A stretch of 64,000 nt of DNA from Nissolia schottii (GCA_003254905.1 QANU01034901.1:370065-434064); one strand, 5' to 3'; numbered from the stretch's first letter, positions 45,940 through 57,781 are shown. Notes: generated by a model from the letters alone, not told the origin. Numbers and translations: made by a program.

Positions 45940-47078
45940 TTTCAGGTCCTGAGAAGTTAATGGAGGAAGCCGTGACGATTTGTGGGGCATCGGAGCCATG
46001 AAATCGAAGAAATGAGGCATATCTCAGCTCTAAGAACACTCCAACGACACATTTGCATCCTTAGAGTGTCTAGAGAGATGCCAGAAGTGGAACTGAATAA
46101 TTTAACACTACCATCCAAACATCGATTTTGGACCGCTCGAGCGGTTAAGCGGTCCAAACTTAACCCTTATTTCGTTTTCTTTCACCTTAGGCTACCTCTA
46201 TAAATATTCTAGGATAGAAATTCGTCCAATATACTTAGATGAAAATAGGATGAGGCAACCCTAGGAGAGCAATTCAGTGGTTTGGGAGCTCCATTGATCC
46301 GCCAAATCAATTATAAATCATCAAATCGGTGATAACAGCTCTATGTTTTCTCTATTATTTTCTTTGTGTATTCTCTTCTTCATCTGTGAACTAATTCTTC
46401 TAGTTTAAGGCATTGATATAGGTTACTTCCAAATGATGTTATTGTATTAATTTCTTTTATCCAATTGAGGTTTTGTTTTATTGAAGGCTATCTTTCAATG
46501 TTTAATGCCTGCTATATGCATGATCACCATATACTTGTTTTGTCTCCTTGCGTAATAACTCGAGATGGTGAGTGTTAGAGAGGTTCTGATTAGATAATCC
46601 AAAGGTTGAGCAAAAATTCGAGAAGAATATATGTGAATTATGTGGACACATGTGGGGCAGCAATAAAACGTTCGTGCTTTGATTAGGTTTAGATCTCGTT
46701 AAGAAATTAGGGGGTCAATCTAGGATAAGAGAGATGTTTGACCTCAAGAAAGGCTAATAACTAGTGATCCCAACTATTAACTAATGAATATAACTAAAAT
46801 TGGGTAATCGTTAGTGCAATAGTAGAGTTTAGATGTAATTGACATCAAAAGCCATAGAGTTTTCTCACCTTGAATTACTTTGTCGACTTTAATTGCTTTC
46901 AATTCTTTTACTACTTCGAAAACACCCTCCCCCAATTCAACTATCACCATGCAATTACAATTACTGTCCTTTTGCAATTTATTGTAATTAATCAATCATC
47001 GCGGGTACAACAACCCAATTTGTAAAAAGCTCATCAATTTACTATGACTAGTGCACTTGCTAGTTTTCATGCTTCAAG
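45940..47078 (+). mobile_element. Athila-type LTR (3' part)
   Basis: The LTR precedes a primer-site-like sequence at 47083 and an Athila gag at 47476, all in the plus direction. A TATA box (tataaatat, 46199-46207) follows a 14-bp palindrome (accgctcgagcggt, 46132-46145). The 5' boundary is not fixed. Confidence 0.5.
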
Positions 47079-47100
47079 TTTTTGGCATCGCTTACATGGA
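47079..47100 (+). promoter_or_regulatory. Degenerate Athila primer-binding site
   Basis: caagtttttggcatcgct...ggattgag keeps the frame of the Athila TGGCGCC primer site and the leader after it, with several substitutions. Confidence 0.5.
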
Positions 47101-47475
47101 TTGAGTCTTATTATTATTTTGAAAATAGTTTAGTAATTTGAGTTGTTTTTAATTTCTGTCATTTAATTTTTTTGTTTATTTTTGCTGAGGCTTTTTTTTT
47201 TTTTAATTTCTTGTGACCTTCATGGGGTGTGATAGTGTTTTCAGGATTGTATCTGTAGGAACCAAGCTATTCAGCTAATTGAGTTTTAGATTGACGGTAC
47301 TACAAGAAAGCTTAGAAGAGACTAAAAGAGGTCAAGTTATCCCACAAACTTGAGATGAGAGACCACTATGAAGAGGAGCAGTCAGTGTGAGAATGTGCCT
47401 CCAACTCCTCCACCACCACAACAGGTTGTCAAAGATTACTTCATACCCTCTGGGTCTGGAGGTATATAGGATATA

Positions 47476-47965
47476 GTGAGATCATTTATTGAGGTTGAAA
47501 GCTTTGAAATCAGCCATGGACTCATCGCCTTTGTTCAGAATAATTGTTCGTACCATGGACTTCCTCATGAAGATGTGCAAGAGTTCATAGATAGCTTCCT
47601 CCAAGAATGTGACAACCAAAAGAAAAAGGAAGCCCATTCTCATGCGATCAAGCTAAGGTTGATTCCTTACACACTTTTTGGTGAGGCTCAGGCATGGTTC
47701 AAGGCTCAACTTGCTGGTTGCTTCACTACATGGGAGCAACTAGAGCACAAGTATCTTGAGAGCTTTGTGGTACAAAACAGGTTCCTACAGACAAAAAAGC
47801 CATTATGACCTTTCAACAAGGGGATAATGAATCATTTTTGGACAGTTAGATGAGATTTCAAGGGCTGTAGATCAAGTGCCCAGAACATGAGATACCTCTT
47901 ATCACGACCTGAAGATCATGACTGGCTTGAAAGGGCTGATCTCCTTGCAGAAGCCTCTAAATGTG
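47476..47965 (+). pseudogene. Athila gag, frameshifted
   Basis: The open part (47476-47808, 110 aa) has the Athila/Tat gag blocks: FEISHGLIAFVQNNCSYHGLP, DVQEFIDSFLQECD, HAIKLRLIPYTLFGEAQAWF and TTWEQLEHKYLE. After a frame change the text FQQGDNESF...RFQGL and CPEHEIPL (47805-47900) continues the same domain with stops. It ends where another LTR begins (~47964). It is a dead fragment. Confidence 0.8.
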
Positions 47966-48733
47966 ATAACATGTGAAACATGCATAAAACTTAATTGAAA
48001 TAAATGTTTCTTAAAAGCTACTTCTCTTCATAACTAAAGACATAATAAATATTTTTTATACAAAGGTATTACAACTTTAATTAAAATAACTAAATATAAA
48101 TGTTAGTCTATTATGTCTGATTACACTAACGTTTGAAGACCTTGCTTGTGACCCACTGGAGCAACTCTAATTAACTAACTAACTATGACTCTTGTGAAAA
48201 GGCAAAGAGTTGACCAAGCTGAGCTTGGAATGCTAAGATTGGAGGCTAACACCTGCTACTACTTCACCAACGGAGCTGAAAGGGAAAGGGTAAGTCTTGG
48301 GGAAGACTTAGTGGTAAACAACGCACCCATAACCATCGCGTGGGACAATCACCAAAATATTTGCAAATAATGCAGATATTGTACATATTATATTATATAT
48401 GTACAATAATTTAATCATTTCACAAGTATAATAAAATCCGAACATATACAATCACTGAATATAATCAAACACTAAGCCAAGTTTGCTAAATGGAGTAATA
48501 GGCCTGACAGTGTATTTACATGACCTACCTAGATGAATTAATATAGGGTCTTAAGATGTATTTTCACAATCTGCCTGTATGAACTGCAGTGTCACTCAGA
48601 TCACCGATGCTGAACTGGTGTGCTATATAGGACATTGGTAACTGGATTTGTCCACCTCCATACGAGGAATCAAGGAGAGATTGGCTCTCAACCTCAGTCA
48701 AGTAAAGACTGTCTCCTAACCTTAGTCAAGGTA
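47964..48733 (-). mobile_element. Antisense LTR fragment A0 of a nested cluster
   Basis: The segment contains the words aagggaaagggtaagtctt and (48654-48731) cacctccat.cgagg..tcaaggag...ctcaacctcagtcaa. The latter recurs in the two neighbouring copies at 49300 and 50283. It is cut at 48734 by the next copy. Confidence 0.5.
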
Positions 48734-49714
48734 TGTCACGCCCCAAAACCAGGAGTGACCGCACGTAGGGACACTGTCCCTACAGAAGCTCGTAAACATG
48801 GATAAATACCACTTATTATGCAATTTATAAAATCAATACTGAATTATACCGAATCAAATTAAATACCATCTAAATGATATGTAACTCAATTGATTAATTA
48901 AATGGCTAATATCTAAAAAGCAAGTTAACATAGTCTGAAATCTTGCCTAAGCTATATTTAGAGCATATCAACTAATTCAACTAATTCTAGAAATGACTGG
49001 GGTAGACCCCACTGCAAAGCGAAGCTCACCAACTGATGCTGAATCTAACTACTACTGTAGGATAGGCTCGTTATCTAGATCTTCAATAATATTTGAAACC
49101 AATAGACAGAGGGATGAGTTGTCAACTCAGTGAATAGGTACCATGGTACCACTCACATAACATATACTAACAAGTAAGACATGCATACATAATTTAATTG
49201 AATTATAAAAGTATTAGACAATAATTAAATAATTAATACTGAGTATGTTGAATCATATCAAAAGCTAATTTATACTGATTAATACTAAGAAATAAATTAT
49301 CCACCTCCAATTTGAGGGGTCGAGGAAGGACAAGTCTCAACCTCGGTCAAGGAGGAATGAGTTCTAACCTTGCTTTTCCAGGATTGGTTCTTGTGGTATA
49401 AAACAAAGGGTACACTAAACCCGTATGGTGTACTGAGAGCTGTAGGTACACTAAACCCGTACTCGTTGAGTAATGTAAACTCGTGCCAAATAAATTGATT
49501 AATAACAAGCGACATAACTAAAATTTTAAGTCTGTTATCCAAGAGTGTGCATGGCATCTTAATTAAGAATCTTTATTAAGTTGGTGATCTAACTATGACA
49601 CATATCCACTTAACTAATCGTGATCTCTTAAATACCTATATTACTACCAATTATGAAGGTCCTTGTTCTAAGGAAATATCACATATCCCTAGCATGTTAT
49701 CTATAAGCACATAC
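48734..49714 (-). mobile_element. Antisense LTR copy A1
   Basis: It starts (plus strand) TGTCACGCCCC. It shares with A2, in the same order: gtaggccccactgc.aagcg.agctcac, ttatctagatc, gagtt.tcaactca, ggtaccactca, cacctccaatt.gaggggtc, ctcaacctcggtcaa, actcgtgccaa and ggtgatctaactatg. A GGGGCGTGACA ending on the minus strand is the usual 3' end of Tekay-like LTRs. A2 interrupts it at 49715. Confidence 0.65.
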
Positions 49715-51300
49715 TGTCACGCCCCAAACCCGGCAGTGACTGCGTGTAGGTACATCATTCGTATGGAATCTCTAACATGACTTAAACTACGATACATGGG
49801 ATTAATTAAATAAATAATGGCATAAATATAATAGTGAAAATCTGAAAAATAGTTTACATCCAAGTTCTAATAAATTAACTAAGAAAAAGTAGTAACATTA
49901 AATGAGCCTATCATGATCCTTTCTAAGCTATTTGGAGCATAACTAAATAACTACATAAAGACTAGTAGGCCCCACTGCTAAGCGGAGCTCACCCACTGAC
50001 ACTAAAATCCAATTGTTATTGGACGAAAGACTCATTATCTAGATCCTTAACTGTATCTGAAACCAATACAACAAAGAGGTGAGTTATCAACTCATTGAGT
50101 GGGTATCATGGTACCACTCATGTAGCATATACTGAACTTAGTAAACATGTATATACTTAACTGGAAATAAATAGATAACTAAATAATCAATCAAGCAACT
50201 GAATAATGGGTAGACAATACTGCTATTTGAGTTATACTAAAGAGATTGAGTTACACTATGAAGAATCACTAAGTAAACATGTCTACCTCCAATTGAGGGG
50301 TCAAGGAGAGCCAAGTCTCAATCTTGGTCAACGTGGAACAAGTCCAACCTAGCTACACCAGGATAAATCCTTAGGGTACTAGGTTAGGTTACACTAACTT
50401 AAAGGGTATATTGGGAATTTGTTAGTACGTTGAACGCATATCTTGGACTCACCGAGTATGCTGAACTCGTGCCAAGAAATTGAATTATAACAATCAATAA
50501 TAGTACTGAAATAATATGTCAGCTATCCTAGGGTTCACATGATTTAATGATTATGATATCAATTAAGATTGGTGATATAACTGTGGCTCATTGCTATTTA
50601 CTAGTTATTAAACTTAACATGTCATAAGTTACTACTTACTAAGAATTTCCAACATAAAAGTAGAATATCATATCTAAGCATGTAAATCTCTATTTATGCC
50701 TACACATGCAATTACTAAGCAACTATGAGAATATAAATGACCAATTAAATAAATAGCTAGAATTTATAAAACATAATTGACTCAATTGATAAACTACAAA
50801 AATGAAACATCGCAAAGCATAGGGACCTCTACTCACCTTGAATGGTTTGATGTTAAAGAACACTACCATTGGAAGCTCTAAGCGGTGTAGCGTTGGCACT
50901 TGGATTGGTCAACAAACACTACACCATGATAAAAATCATAAACTAAATGAAAACTACCAGTATAGGGTGTCACTATAGCAAATTGGCATCGCTATGACAA
51001 ACTAGTATCACCACGGTAGTTGTGGATTTCCTTAAAGTCACTGCTACCATAGTAGTGGCATCGGGGCCTACTACCCTAAGCCACCCTAAAGAAAATATAA
51101 ACCTACCCTAAGTGAAGATGTTGCGCCTTCACTAAGAAAACTTGAGCAAAAGTCGCAACACTAAGTGAACTTTAAAAGTTTTAAAGGAAATTAGCAACTG
51201 AAGCTCTACCAGGGGGTTTCTATTTATAAGGGGAAGAAACCTCCCTAAGTCATTCAGAGTTGGTAAGGCTCCAACGAGCCATTGCAGCGGTGTTAGACCC
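49715..51300 (-). mobile_element. Antisense LTR copy A2
   Basis: Begins TGTCACGCCCC at 49715 and parallels A1 throughout. On the minus strand a TATA box (ttataaatagaaa, near 51221-51233) lies at the expected promoter position. The right border (5' end of the LTR) is unclear because sense-oriented fragments of the second solo-LTR family follow. Confidence 0.6.
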
Positions 51301-51400
51301 TTGGAGCATTATGCCTTTACGTGCTATATAGCATTGTTATGCCTCGACCATGCCACTGTAGCACTTGGGGACCGTTTCAATGATCTATTGGATAGGGTCA

Positions 51401-52260
51401 TTGTGGTGACCTGTAGAAGAGAGGGGAAAAAAAGAAACAACGAGTTGTTGCAATGCTCCCAGCGCGCTGCGGTGGCATGGGAAAATGGGCACTATAGCGT
51501 CTCTAGTGTGCTGCAGCGATGCGAGGGAGAAATGCAACAAACGCCATTTATACAAGGCGTGATGTTACTTAAGGCTTGTAGGATATTAGCCATGTCATGT
51601 CTAGGATCAGTTAGAAGAGTTACCCATGTCTAGAGCCAAGTAAGCATGTCAGAGTCTGTTATGTTAGTTATGTCAGTCGTGTCTTCTTTTACTCCTTGTC
51701 CTCACGCCTAGTCAACATGTGTTAGGAAGTCAAGCAGGTAGCTATAAGGATGGTTAAGAAAGATCTGAGTAGCACAACAGAAGCATGGTAAGGTCAGAAG
51801 GAAGGAGTTCATGACATTTAGAGGACCAAATGCCTTAAGGGAGTTAAGTTGTGGTGCCTTGTAGAAGAGAGGGGAATGAAAAAAGAAATAGCAAGCCGCT
51901 ACAGTGGCATGGAAAAGTGGGCGCTAAAGTGTCCCCAGCACGCTGCAATAATGCGGGGGAGAAGTCCCACATCAAATGGTGTTTCTAGAAGGGATCTTGA
52001 GCTCCCCCTATAAATAGAAGTCTCCTTTGAGTGTTTTTAATTGCTAATTCACTCGGAGAGCTCTAAAGACTATGCGTGGAGCATGAACTTTCTCTCAAGA
52101 TCTAGTTTTATTTTTGTTCGTGAGGAAGTAGTGGCTCCATATAAGGTGTCAACGTCATGTCGTTAAAGTGTTCCGAGTCAATCTGTGATGTCGTTCGACT
52201 TCCTATCAAACTTGCAAGGGACGACAATCAGTCTCTAACAACTCTAGGTGAGTGGTTTGT
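51401..52260 (+). mobile_element. Two sense LTR fragments related to the solo LTR at 30.9 kb
   Basis: Fragment one starts tgtggtgacctgtag (51401). Fragment two starts tgtggtgccttgtag (51851). Both carry the GC-rich gcgcgctgc / gctgcagcg words. The second continues through a TATA-like cctataaatagaag (52008-52021) and the R-U5 region (gaagtagtggctcc.cata.ggtgtca), parallel to 31185-31215. It stops at 52260, where a Mutator-type end begins. Confidence 0.65.
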
Positions 52261-52262
52261 TG

Positions 52263-52365
52263 GAGTTTTTTTACTATACTGCCTTTGTTACTAAAACATA
52301 CTACCAAAATGCCCCTAATTCAAAACATATTATGTGAAATGGTGAGCGTGACTATGGCCACGACA
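52263..52365 (+). mobile_element. Second Mutator-type terminal repeat
   Basis: gagtttttttact..actgcctttg.tact.aaac.tactaccaaaatgcccctaattcaaaac resembles the left end of the element at 5375 (gagtttttttactcttttgcctttac...) with about 70-75% identity by eye. It interrupts the U5 part of an LTR. The opposite arm was not found, so it is either solitary or the partner lies in decayed sequence. Confidence 0.5.
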
Positions 52366-52450
52366 TTCTGCAACTTTTGGTTAGGGATTTTAGAAATAAT
52401 CAGTTACTGGTGATCATAGTCATTAAACCCTTTGGCATTGGTTAACCAAA

Positions 52451-52491
<41 letters not shown>

Positions 52492-53611
52492 TTGTTTTCT
52501 CATCTTTTTTATAAGAGCATAATATATTCCAAAACTCCAAAATTTGATTCTCTCACAAGCACCTTGAACAAACAAAAGCACGGGACTTTTTTTTTTCTTC
52601 AGTTTTTACAACTTTTAATGCATTGAAAATTTAAAAATATCATTTTTTAATAAAAAAATTCACACTCAGTTTCTTAAATAATGTTCTAAGGGCACTTTTT
52701 AGCTTTTCCGTAAAAAAAAGTCAAGCAAGAAAAAAATAATAATTAAATATTTTGTTCAATTAATGTCCTTTTTTTTAGTTATTATACATCTAAAAGTAAA
52801 TCTAAATAATAACATTTAAACAAATATTCATTTTATTATAATCACTTTTGGTACTATGATTTAATTTTTTTTATTGGATATTCAGACTCTACTATTAGTT
52901 GGATATTGTGGTTGTCTCTCTAGACACAAATTTTATTCTTCTTAGAGGGTTACTGTGATTGTCCCTCTAAACACAGATTTTTTATTCCTATAAAAAGGGG
53001 ATGAACTTACCTATCACTCGACCAATCTCGTGTTGGTAAATACTCCGCTTCTAATGAACCTTAGCTAGGATTTTATCAAATCAGTAACATAGAAAATAGC
53101 ATTATTATTATACTTGTTTTCAGTGCGTTATTGGTTACTATCAGTCCATAGCCACACATTCTCAAAGTGATGAAAACTCTGGATCATACCTAGTTACTTT
53201 CTTCCGGTGATGAATTCTAAAAGAGTTCCTAACTAAATGGTCTTCTACAAATCGAACATTTTGCCATTTTCCTGTAAGTAGAAAAAACTATTAACTTTCT
53301 TACATGTGCCACAAAATTGTTAGTTCCACCAAATCAAGTTGTGATGAGCCCTCTTCTACCTTTATGTACTTGCTAAAGACTTTGACTAATCTGAAGATCT
53401 AGTTAAGAAAAGAGATCAAAGGAATATGGATGGATCTAGTTATTTCAACTCTATTTTCTGAGATTATGTGACGGCTGAAATTCCACTATCTATTGGGAAT
53501 TCGAACGGGGCTGTCAGGGAGATACAGTGCTTCACTACTACACAACACAAATAAATGAAACGAAGAATTATAAAAAAAAATTTATCCGGATAAAAGTGCA
53601 GCAGTCACATT
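52366..53611. other. Intergenic, no gene seen
   Basis: It contains a (TA)n microsatellite (52457-52486) and AT-rich sequence. 53100-53560 has balanced composition and may be the 3'UTR of the pseudogene that follows. Confidence 0.4.
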
Positions 53612-55117
53612 TCATGTTTGGAAACAAATAGCATCATCATAATACCTATCCTCATCAGTGCTGTCGGCTTTTGTATATTCAGCTTTATCATTCGGGACAT
53701 AATTGAAAGATTCTCTAGTCTGAAAATTCAAATGATCTGCGTGCAAAATTATTTCAATCAGCATAGCAAGGGATTAGAGGGGAGAATCTGTAGGGAGGAG
53801 AAATGTAATCAAACAGGTAATGCAAATATGCAAACCATATTACATACAATCTAAAACTTTTCAACTCACCCATGTTGAAGCAAAAACCCGGTGAGTTGGA
53901 CGAAGATTTTTGGGCCAGTTGCAGCTCTGCAATACGCCTTCTCTGAAATCCATGGTTCCCGCAATTTCTTGGAACTGTAGAATTTTTGCATTAGATAAGG
54001 CTTCTCAAACAGAAGGAAAACGAATGAAAGCAGAGAATCACAGATGTTGATTTATTTTGAATTTATTTTTATTGATGACAGACATCATGTGAACTTTACT
54101 AATATGTATATTAAGTGTTTCAGCGAAAATTAAAGGAGGAAAGGCCCAAAAACTTAAAATAAAGAAAGAATACTATAAAGAAAGAAATCCTGGACGTGTG
54201 AAATGCAACAAAGCTGCAAAGAATAAAATAAAGAAAAAGGAAAGTCCAAAGTTGAATAGGACGCAAGATGTGAAAACAAATGGAGAAAGGGAAAGAAAGG
54301 TGACGTTATGTCATCAGACGAAGTGAGAAAGAAAATATAAAAAAAATATATATGAAAAGGAAAAAGGGGAGTTACTCAAAGATTGACATTGACATGTTAA
54401 TATAAAACAAAATATTGGAAAACAAAATAACTTTTTTGCTTAAAAGATAATTTAATTTTTTAAAAATGTATTTACTTAGATTCAATCCCCCTTCTCTAAG
54501 CCACCCACATAAAACCATCCACAGAAAACCGTTGCATACAAACTAGAGAATATTGAACTCACTTGTAAGTTCACCGTCCAGGTCTACGCCGGGGCCAGGG
54601 TGCTCGATTCTATATCGGCACTTGTAAATTCCGACTCATGATACTAGGCACATGACTGAGAAAGAAGAGAGTGGAAAGGAAGGAACACGTGACGAACTCA
54701 CCTGTCAACAAGTTTTGTGTTGTCCACGCATGGCTTTACGAGCACCCGAGACCCGCGAACAGAATGAGGATTTCCTTTTGCCAAAATCATTTCAACAGCC
54801 TCTGGATCAACAAACTGTGACAAACCCAAGCATCCTCCTCTGCTGGCATGGAATCCTCACGTCTTCAACGCTCCCAAAGGCGCCGCAAGAGAGAAAAACA
54901 TTAGAGCAACCCTCAAAGACGTGTGGTAATGCAATGCTACATCCAAAATGTAATTTACTTGAAGTAGCTCGAAACATCCTCCTCCGTGAAAGTGCTGTCA
55001 GCCGGAAACGTCAAGCATATTTGTCTTGACGCGCTGATACTTTTACCGGACTCTCCCTTTGCCATGAATTTCGGAGCATCATCTTCTGCCAAAACTACTG
55101 CATGCTGCCCGTGAGGC
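53612..55117 (-). pseudogene. CCCH zinc finger/RRM protein gene, broken 5'-truncated copy
   Basis: Minus-strand exons with the signature of the plant CCCH-RRM family (AtC3H46/C3H53 type). Exon 55117-54959 encodes [14 protein letters not shown], then [23 protein letters not shown], the RRM start. Exon ~54880-54702 encodes FGSVEDVRIPCQQRRMLGFV, and after a one-base insertion VDPEAVEMILAKGNP...SRVLVKP and donor gtgagt. Its acceptor reads ttgcgg where ttgcag is expected. An exon near 53980-53870 has FQRRRIAELQLAQ, reached only by another frame change. A last exon (53736-53612) joins in phase and ends with a stop. The N-terminal CCCH finger is not found upstream. Frameshifts and a damaged splice site argue for a pseudogene. 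An active family member elsewhere in the genome is expected. Confidence 0.75.
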
Positions 55118-55200
55118 CTGCTAATGAACCGCGACGAAAGTCAAATATTAGAGCAAGAAACAATCAATCGTATTTCGTTTCAAAACGAATACACACAACC

Positions 55201-55305
55201 AATGGGGTTGGTCTAAGTGGTAAGCGGCTTGGTATAGCTTAAGTAAGGTCCCGAGTTCGAGATCTTGCTAGAAGACTCACCCGCCATAGCTGTCGACCCA
55301 AATTA
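55201..55305 (+). mobile_element. tRNA-derived SINE, 5' part
   Basis: A Pol III box A-like tggtctaagtgg (55209-55220) and box B-like ggtcccgagttcgagatc (55247-55264) are spaced as in tRNA genes. They are followed by agactcacccgccatagc (55273-55290), which recurs in the fragment at 62038. The body after box B is not tRNA, so it is a SINE. Confidence 0.7.
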
Positions 55306-56215
55306 AAGTTGCTATTAGCATTCCAAAATTGAGTTCAAAGGGAAACAATGAGAAAATGTTAAGCACGAAAATAAATAAATAAACAAAACTCAGCAAAATT
55401 GGTTTAATATCAAAGACTCCAAACACAAACCTTTTCAACGCCTGATCATTTCACCAACCTTTTTCCCTCTGATAAAAAAGAAAACAAAGAGCTAAAGATT
55501 AGAATCCAGAGATATGCAAACACTCAATTCATTGCTTTCTCTCTCTCTCTCTCTCTCTCACAAAAGTAAAATGGTTGAAGTCAGTAACCAACACACACTA
55601 AGCACTAAAAAACTTACGTTCACATGTTATACGAAAACGAAACTCTCATTATGTGCAGTCTAAAGTCTAGTATTTGGTTTCCTATAATCGCTCCTAGAAA
55701 ATCACGCAGCTGTTCATTAATAATCACAGATTTCAGGCAATATTATCTACTTAATCCCCGAAGACTATTACTGCTTCTAAGAACTGCCTCAGTTACCAAA
55801 GCACCCTTCAATTTATTTTATTTTTCAAATTATTAACTATTTATTATTTATAATAGCATAATAAGAATTCGGAAAGACAAATGTACTAAATTTAGCAAAT
55901 CACTATAAACAATTATTATGCCATAGTAATTCCTATTATTATGTGTGAGGTACTGAGGTATCGCTGGATGGTGAGACCTCTGTGCATGTCTCCACATCTT
56001 TTGCCATTGGTCATAAATTTCATCACAGGATGGGCTTCAAGAAGACCGGGTACTTCATGGTACTATCGATAAGTAGCACAATTGATAATCAAGTTTTTCA
56101 CCGTATTAATGCGCTCATGAAATCGTTTTCACGGTGTTGGTATCACCTTGTTTTGATTAGACAAAGTAAATATATATCTATCAATCTAATAAAAAGGATA
56201 CAAGATATATACTTC
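55306..56215. other. Intergenic, no gene recognised
   Basis: It includes a (CT)n run (55539-55559). It lies where the missing 5' exons of the CCCH pseudogene would be, but none was recognised. Confidence 0.4.
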
Positions 56216-56371
56216 TTAAAGCGATGTCCCATAGAATATTGATGTTCGTCTCACGAACACGTAGCCGCACAATTGCATGACCTCTAGTTTGTCCACACGA
56301 CCAAACATCAATAAATTCCCCTCAAGATCCAAGTCTCGTTCTTCGTTGCTTTTCGAAGAAGGAGCATTCAT
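56216..56371 (-). CDS. Possible 51-codon fragment, unknown
   Basis: On the minus strand a frame open from about 56400 reads EPILIMNAPSSKSNEERDLD then LEGNLLMFGRVDKLEVM and stops at 56216. Composition is protein-like and balanced, unlike the AT-rich surroundings. No family is recognised. It may be a captured exon or a decayed gene end. Confidence 0.2.
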   Translation of the reverse strand: MNAPSSKSNEERDLDLEGNLLMFGRVDKLEVMQLCGYVFVRRTSIFYGTSL

Positions 56372-56578
56372 GATGAGTATAGGCTCATTGTGTTTGGTCT
56401 TAACGTCCTCTCTCTAATTCATACTAAAAAATAGGTTGTTTATTTCCTTTTTGGGCTGATCTATTAATTGATTGATATTTATCTAATAAATAAATCTCAA
56501 ATAAATTCAAATTTTAAAAAAAATCAATTCAAAGATCACTCTTATTTTAAATAAAATATGTAAATTTTGCATCCTACA

Positions 56579-57716
56579 TGTTAAACATCGTGGGTAACAA
56601 GCGAGAAATCAAGAAAATAAGGATTGCATTATTCAGAATGTGCTCATAAAGTAGAAAAATGGTATATCTATTTATAAGCTAAAAATAAAATAAAGATAAA
56701 CTTAACAGATAAGATAGGTATCTTAATAGATAAAATAGATAAATATCCTAACAGATAAATCAGTTTAAGATAGACATAATAATATCCAGATTTATTCTCA
56801 ACACCCTCCATCAAGCTAAAGCTCATTGAGCTTTAAACTTGTCACAAGTAAACAATAATAGTGTCTGTACAGAAGCAAACGAGTTGTGTCTACACAGAAG
56901 TGAACGAGTCATGTCTACACGGAAGTGAACGAGTACTGGTGTTTGCATGGAAGTGGACGAATTATATCTGCACCGAAGCAGATGAGTCGTGTGTGCACAA
57001 AAGTAGGAAGACTAGATGGAACCAGTGGGCTAGGCGTAAGCAACGGTGACTGGGCGGAACCAACAAAGGCAACGATCTATGGCTGGGCGGAACCAGCAAA
57101 GGCAGCGATATGTGGCTGGGCGTAACCAACGAAGGCAACGATATGTGGCTGGGCAGAACCAGCAAATGCAACAATATGTGGCTGGGCGAAACCAACGAAG
57201 GCAACAGTGGTGGCTGGGCAGAACCAGCTGAAGGCAACAATAGTTGGGCAGAACTAGCTAAAGTCAGGCAAAATTGTGTTACGCGTGTGGTAACACTAGG
57301 TAAGATCTAAACGACAATGAAATTTTTGCGATAGCGTCTCAAACAGACGTCAGTAAGTCTGAGATTTAAGAGATGGTAGTGAAGAACATATATTTGTGGA
57401 GAGTGAAATGTAGGGAACAAAGAGCCTAAGCTCTGAAGTAGCGGTAGCGCCAATAGGATTCAAGGTCGGAACTACGGCTCCGATACCATGTTAAACATCA
57501 TGAGCGACAAGAGCGAAATCAAGAAAATAAGGATTGTATTAGTCCAAATCTGTTCATAAAGTACAAAGATGATATGTCTATTTATAGGCTGAAAATAATA
57601 TAAAGATAAACTTAACAGATACGATATGTATCTAATTAACAGATAAAATAGATAAATATTCTAACAGATAAATCAGTTTAAGATAGATATAATAGTATCC
57701 AGATTTATTCTCAACA
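56579..57716 (-). mobile_element. Intact TRIM-like LTR retrotransposon, 1138 bp
   Basis: Two closely similar LTRs (56579-56803, 225 bp; 57489-57716, 228 bp) both run TGTTAAACATC to TCTCAACA. They are flanked by a perfect 5-bp duplication, ctaca (56574-56578 and 57717-57721). The primer-binding site is on the minus strand beside the right LTR (complement ggctccgatacca, 57476-57488; initiator-Met type). A polypurine tract (complement ccctccatc) adjoins the left LTR. The 672-bp interior encodes no retroviral protein. It consists largely of tandem repeats: a ~25-bp unit (gaagtgaacgagt.atgtctacac, 56872-57006) and a ~32-bp unit (ggctgggcggaaccaacaaa, 57050-57260). Mobility must depend on another element's enzymes. 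Confidence 0.93.
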
Positions 57717-57781
57717 CTACAAAATTGACATATAAATATAAGTTATTGCATGTCTTATATTAACCCAAAATTTGGAAAGAC

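Noticed and set aside
54652..55029. 125-codon plus-strand ORF
   Set aside because: It is antisense to the RRM exons of the CCCH pseudogene; the minus-strand reading matches a known family.
55201..55305. Functional tRNA gene
   Set aside because: Box A and box B-like words are present, but the cloverleaf body and 3' half are not tRNA; the same tail recurs at 62038, so it is a SINE.
56962..57310. Repetitive ORFs on both strands (GRNQQRQR and LPLLVPPSH repeats)
   Set aside because: They are readings of the ~32-bp array inside the TRIM-like element, open in several frames only because the unit lacks stops.
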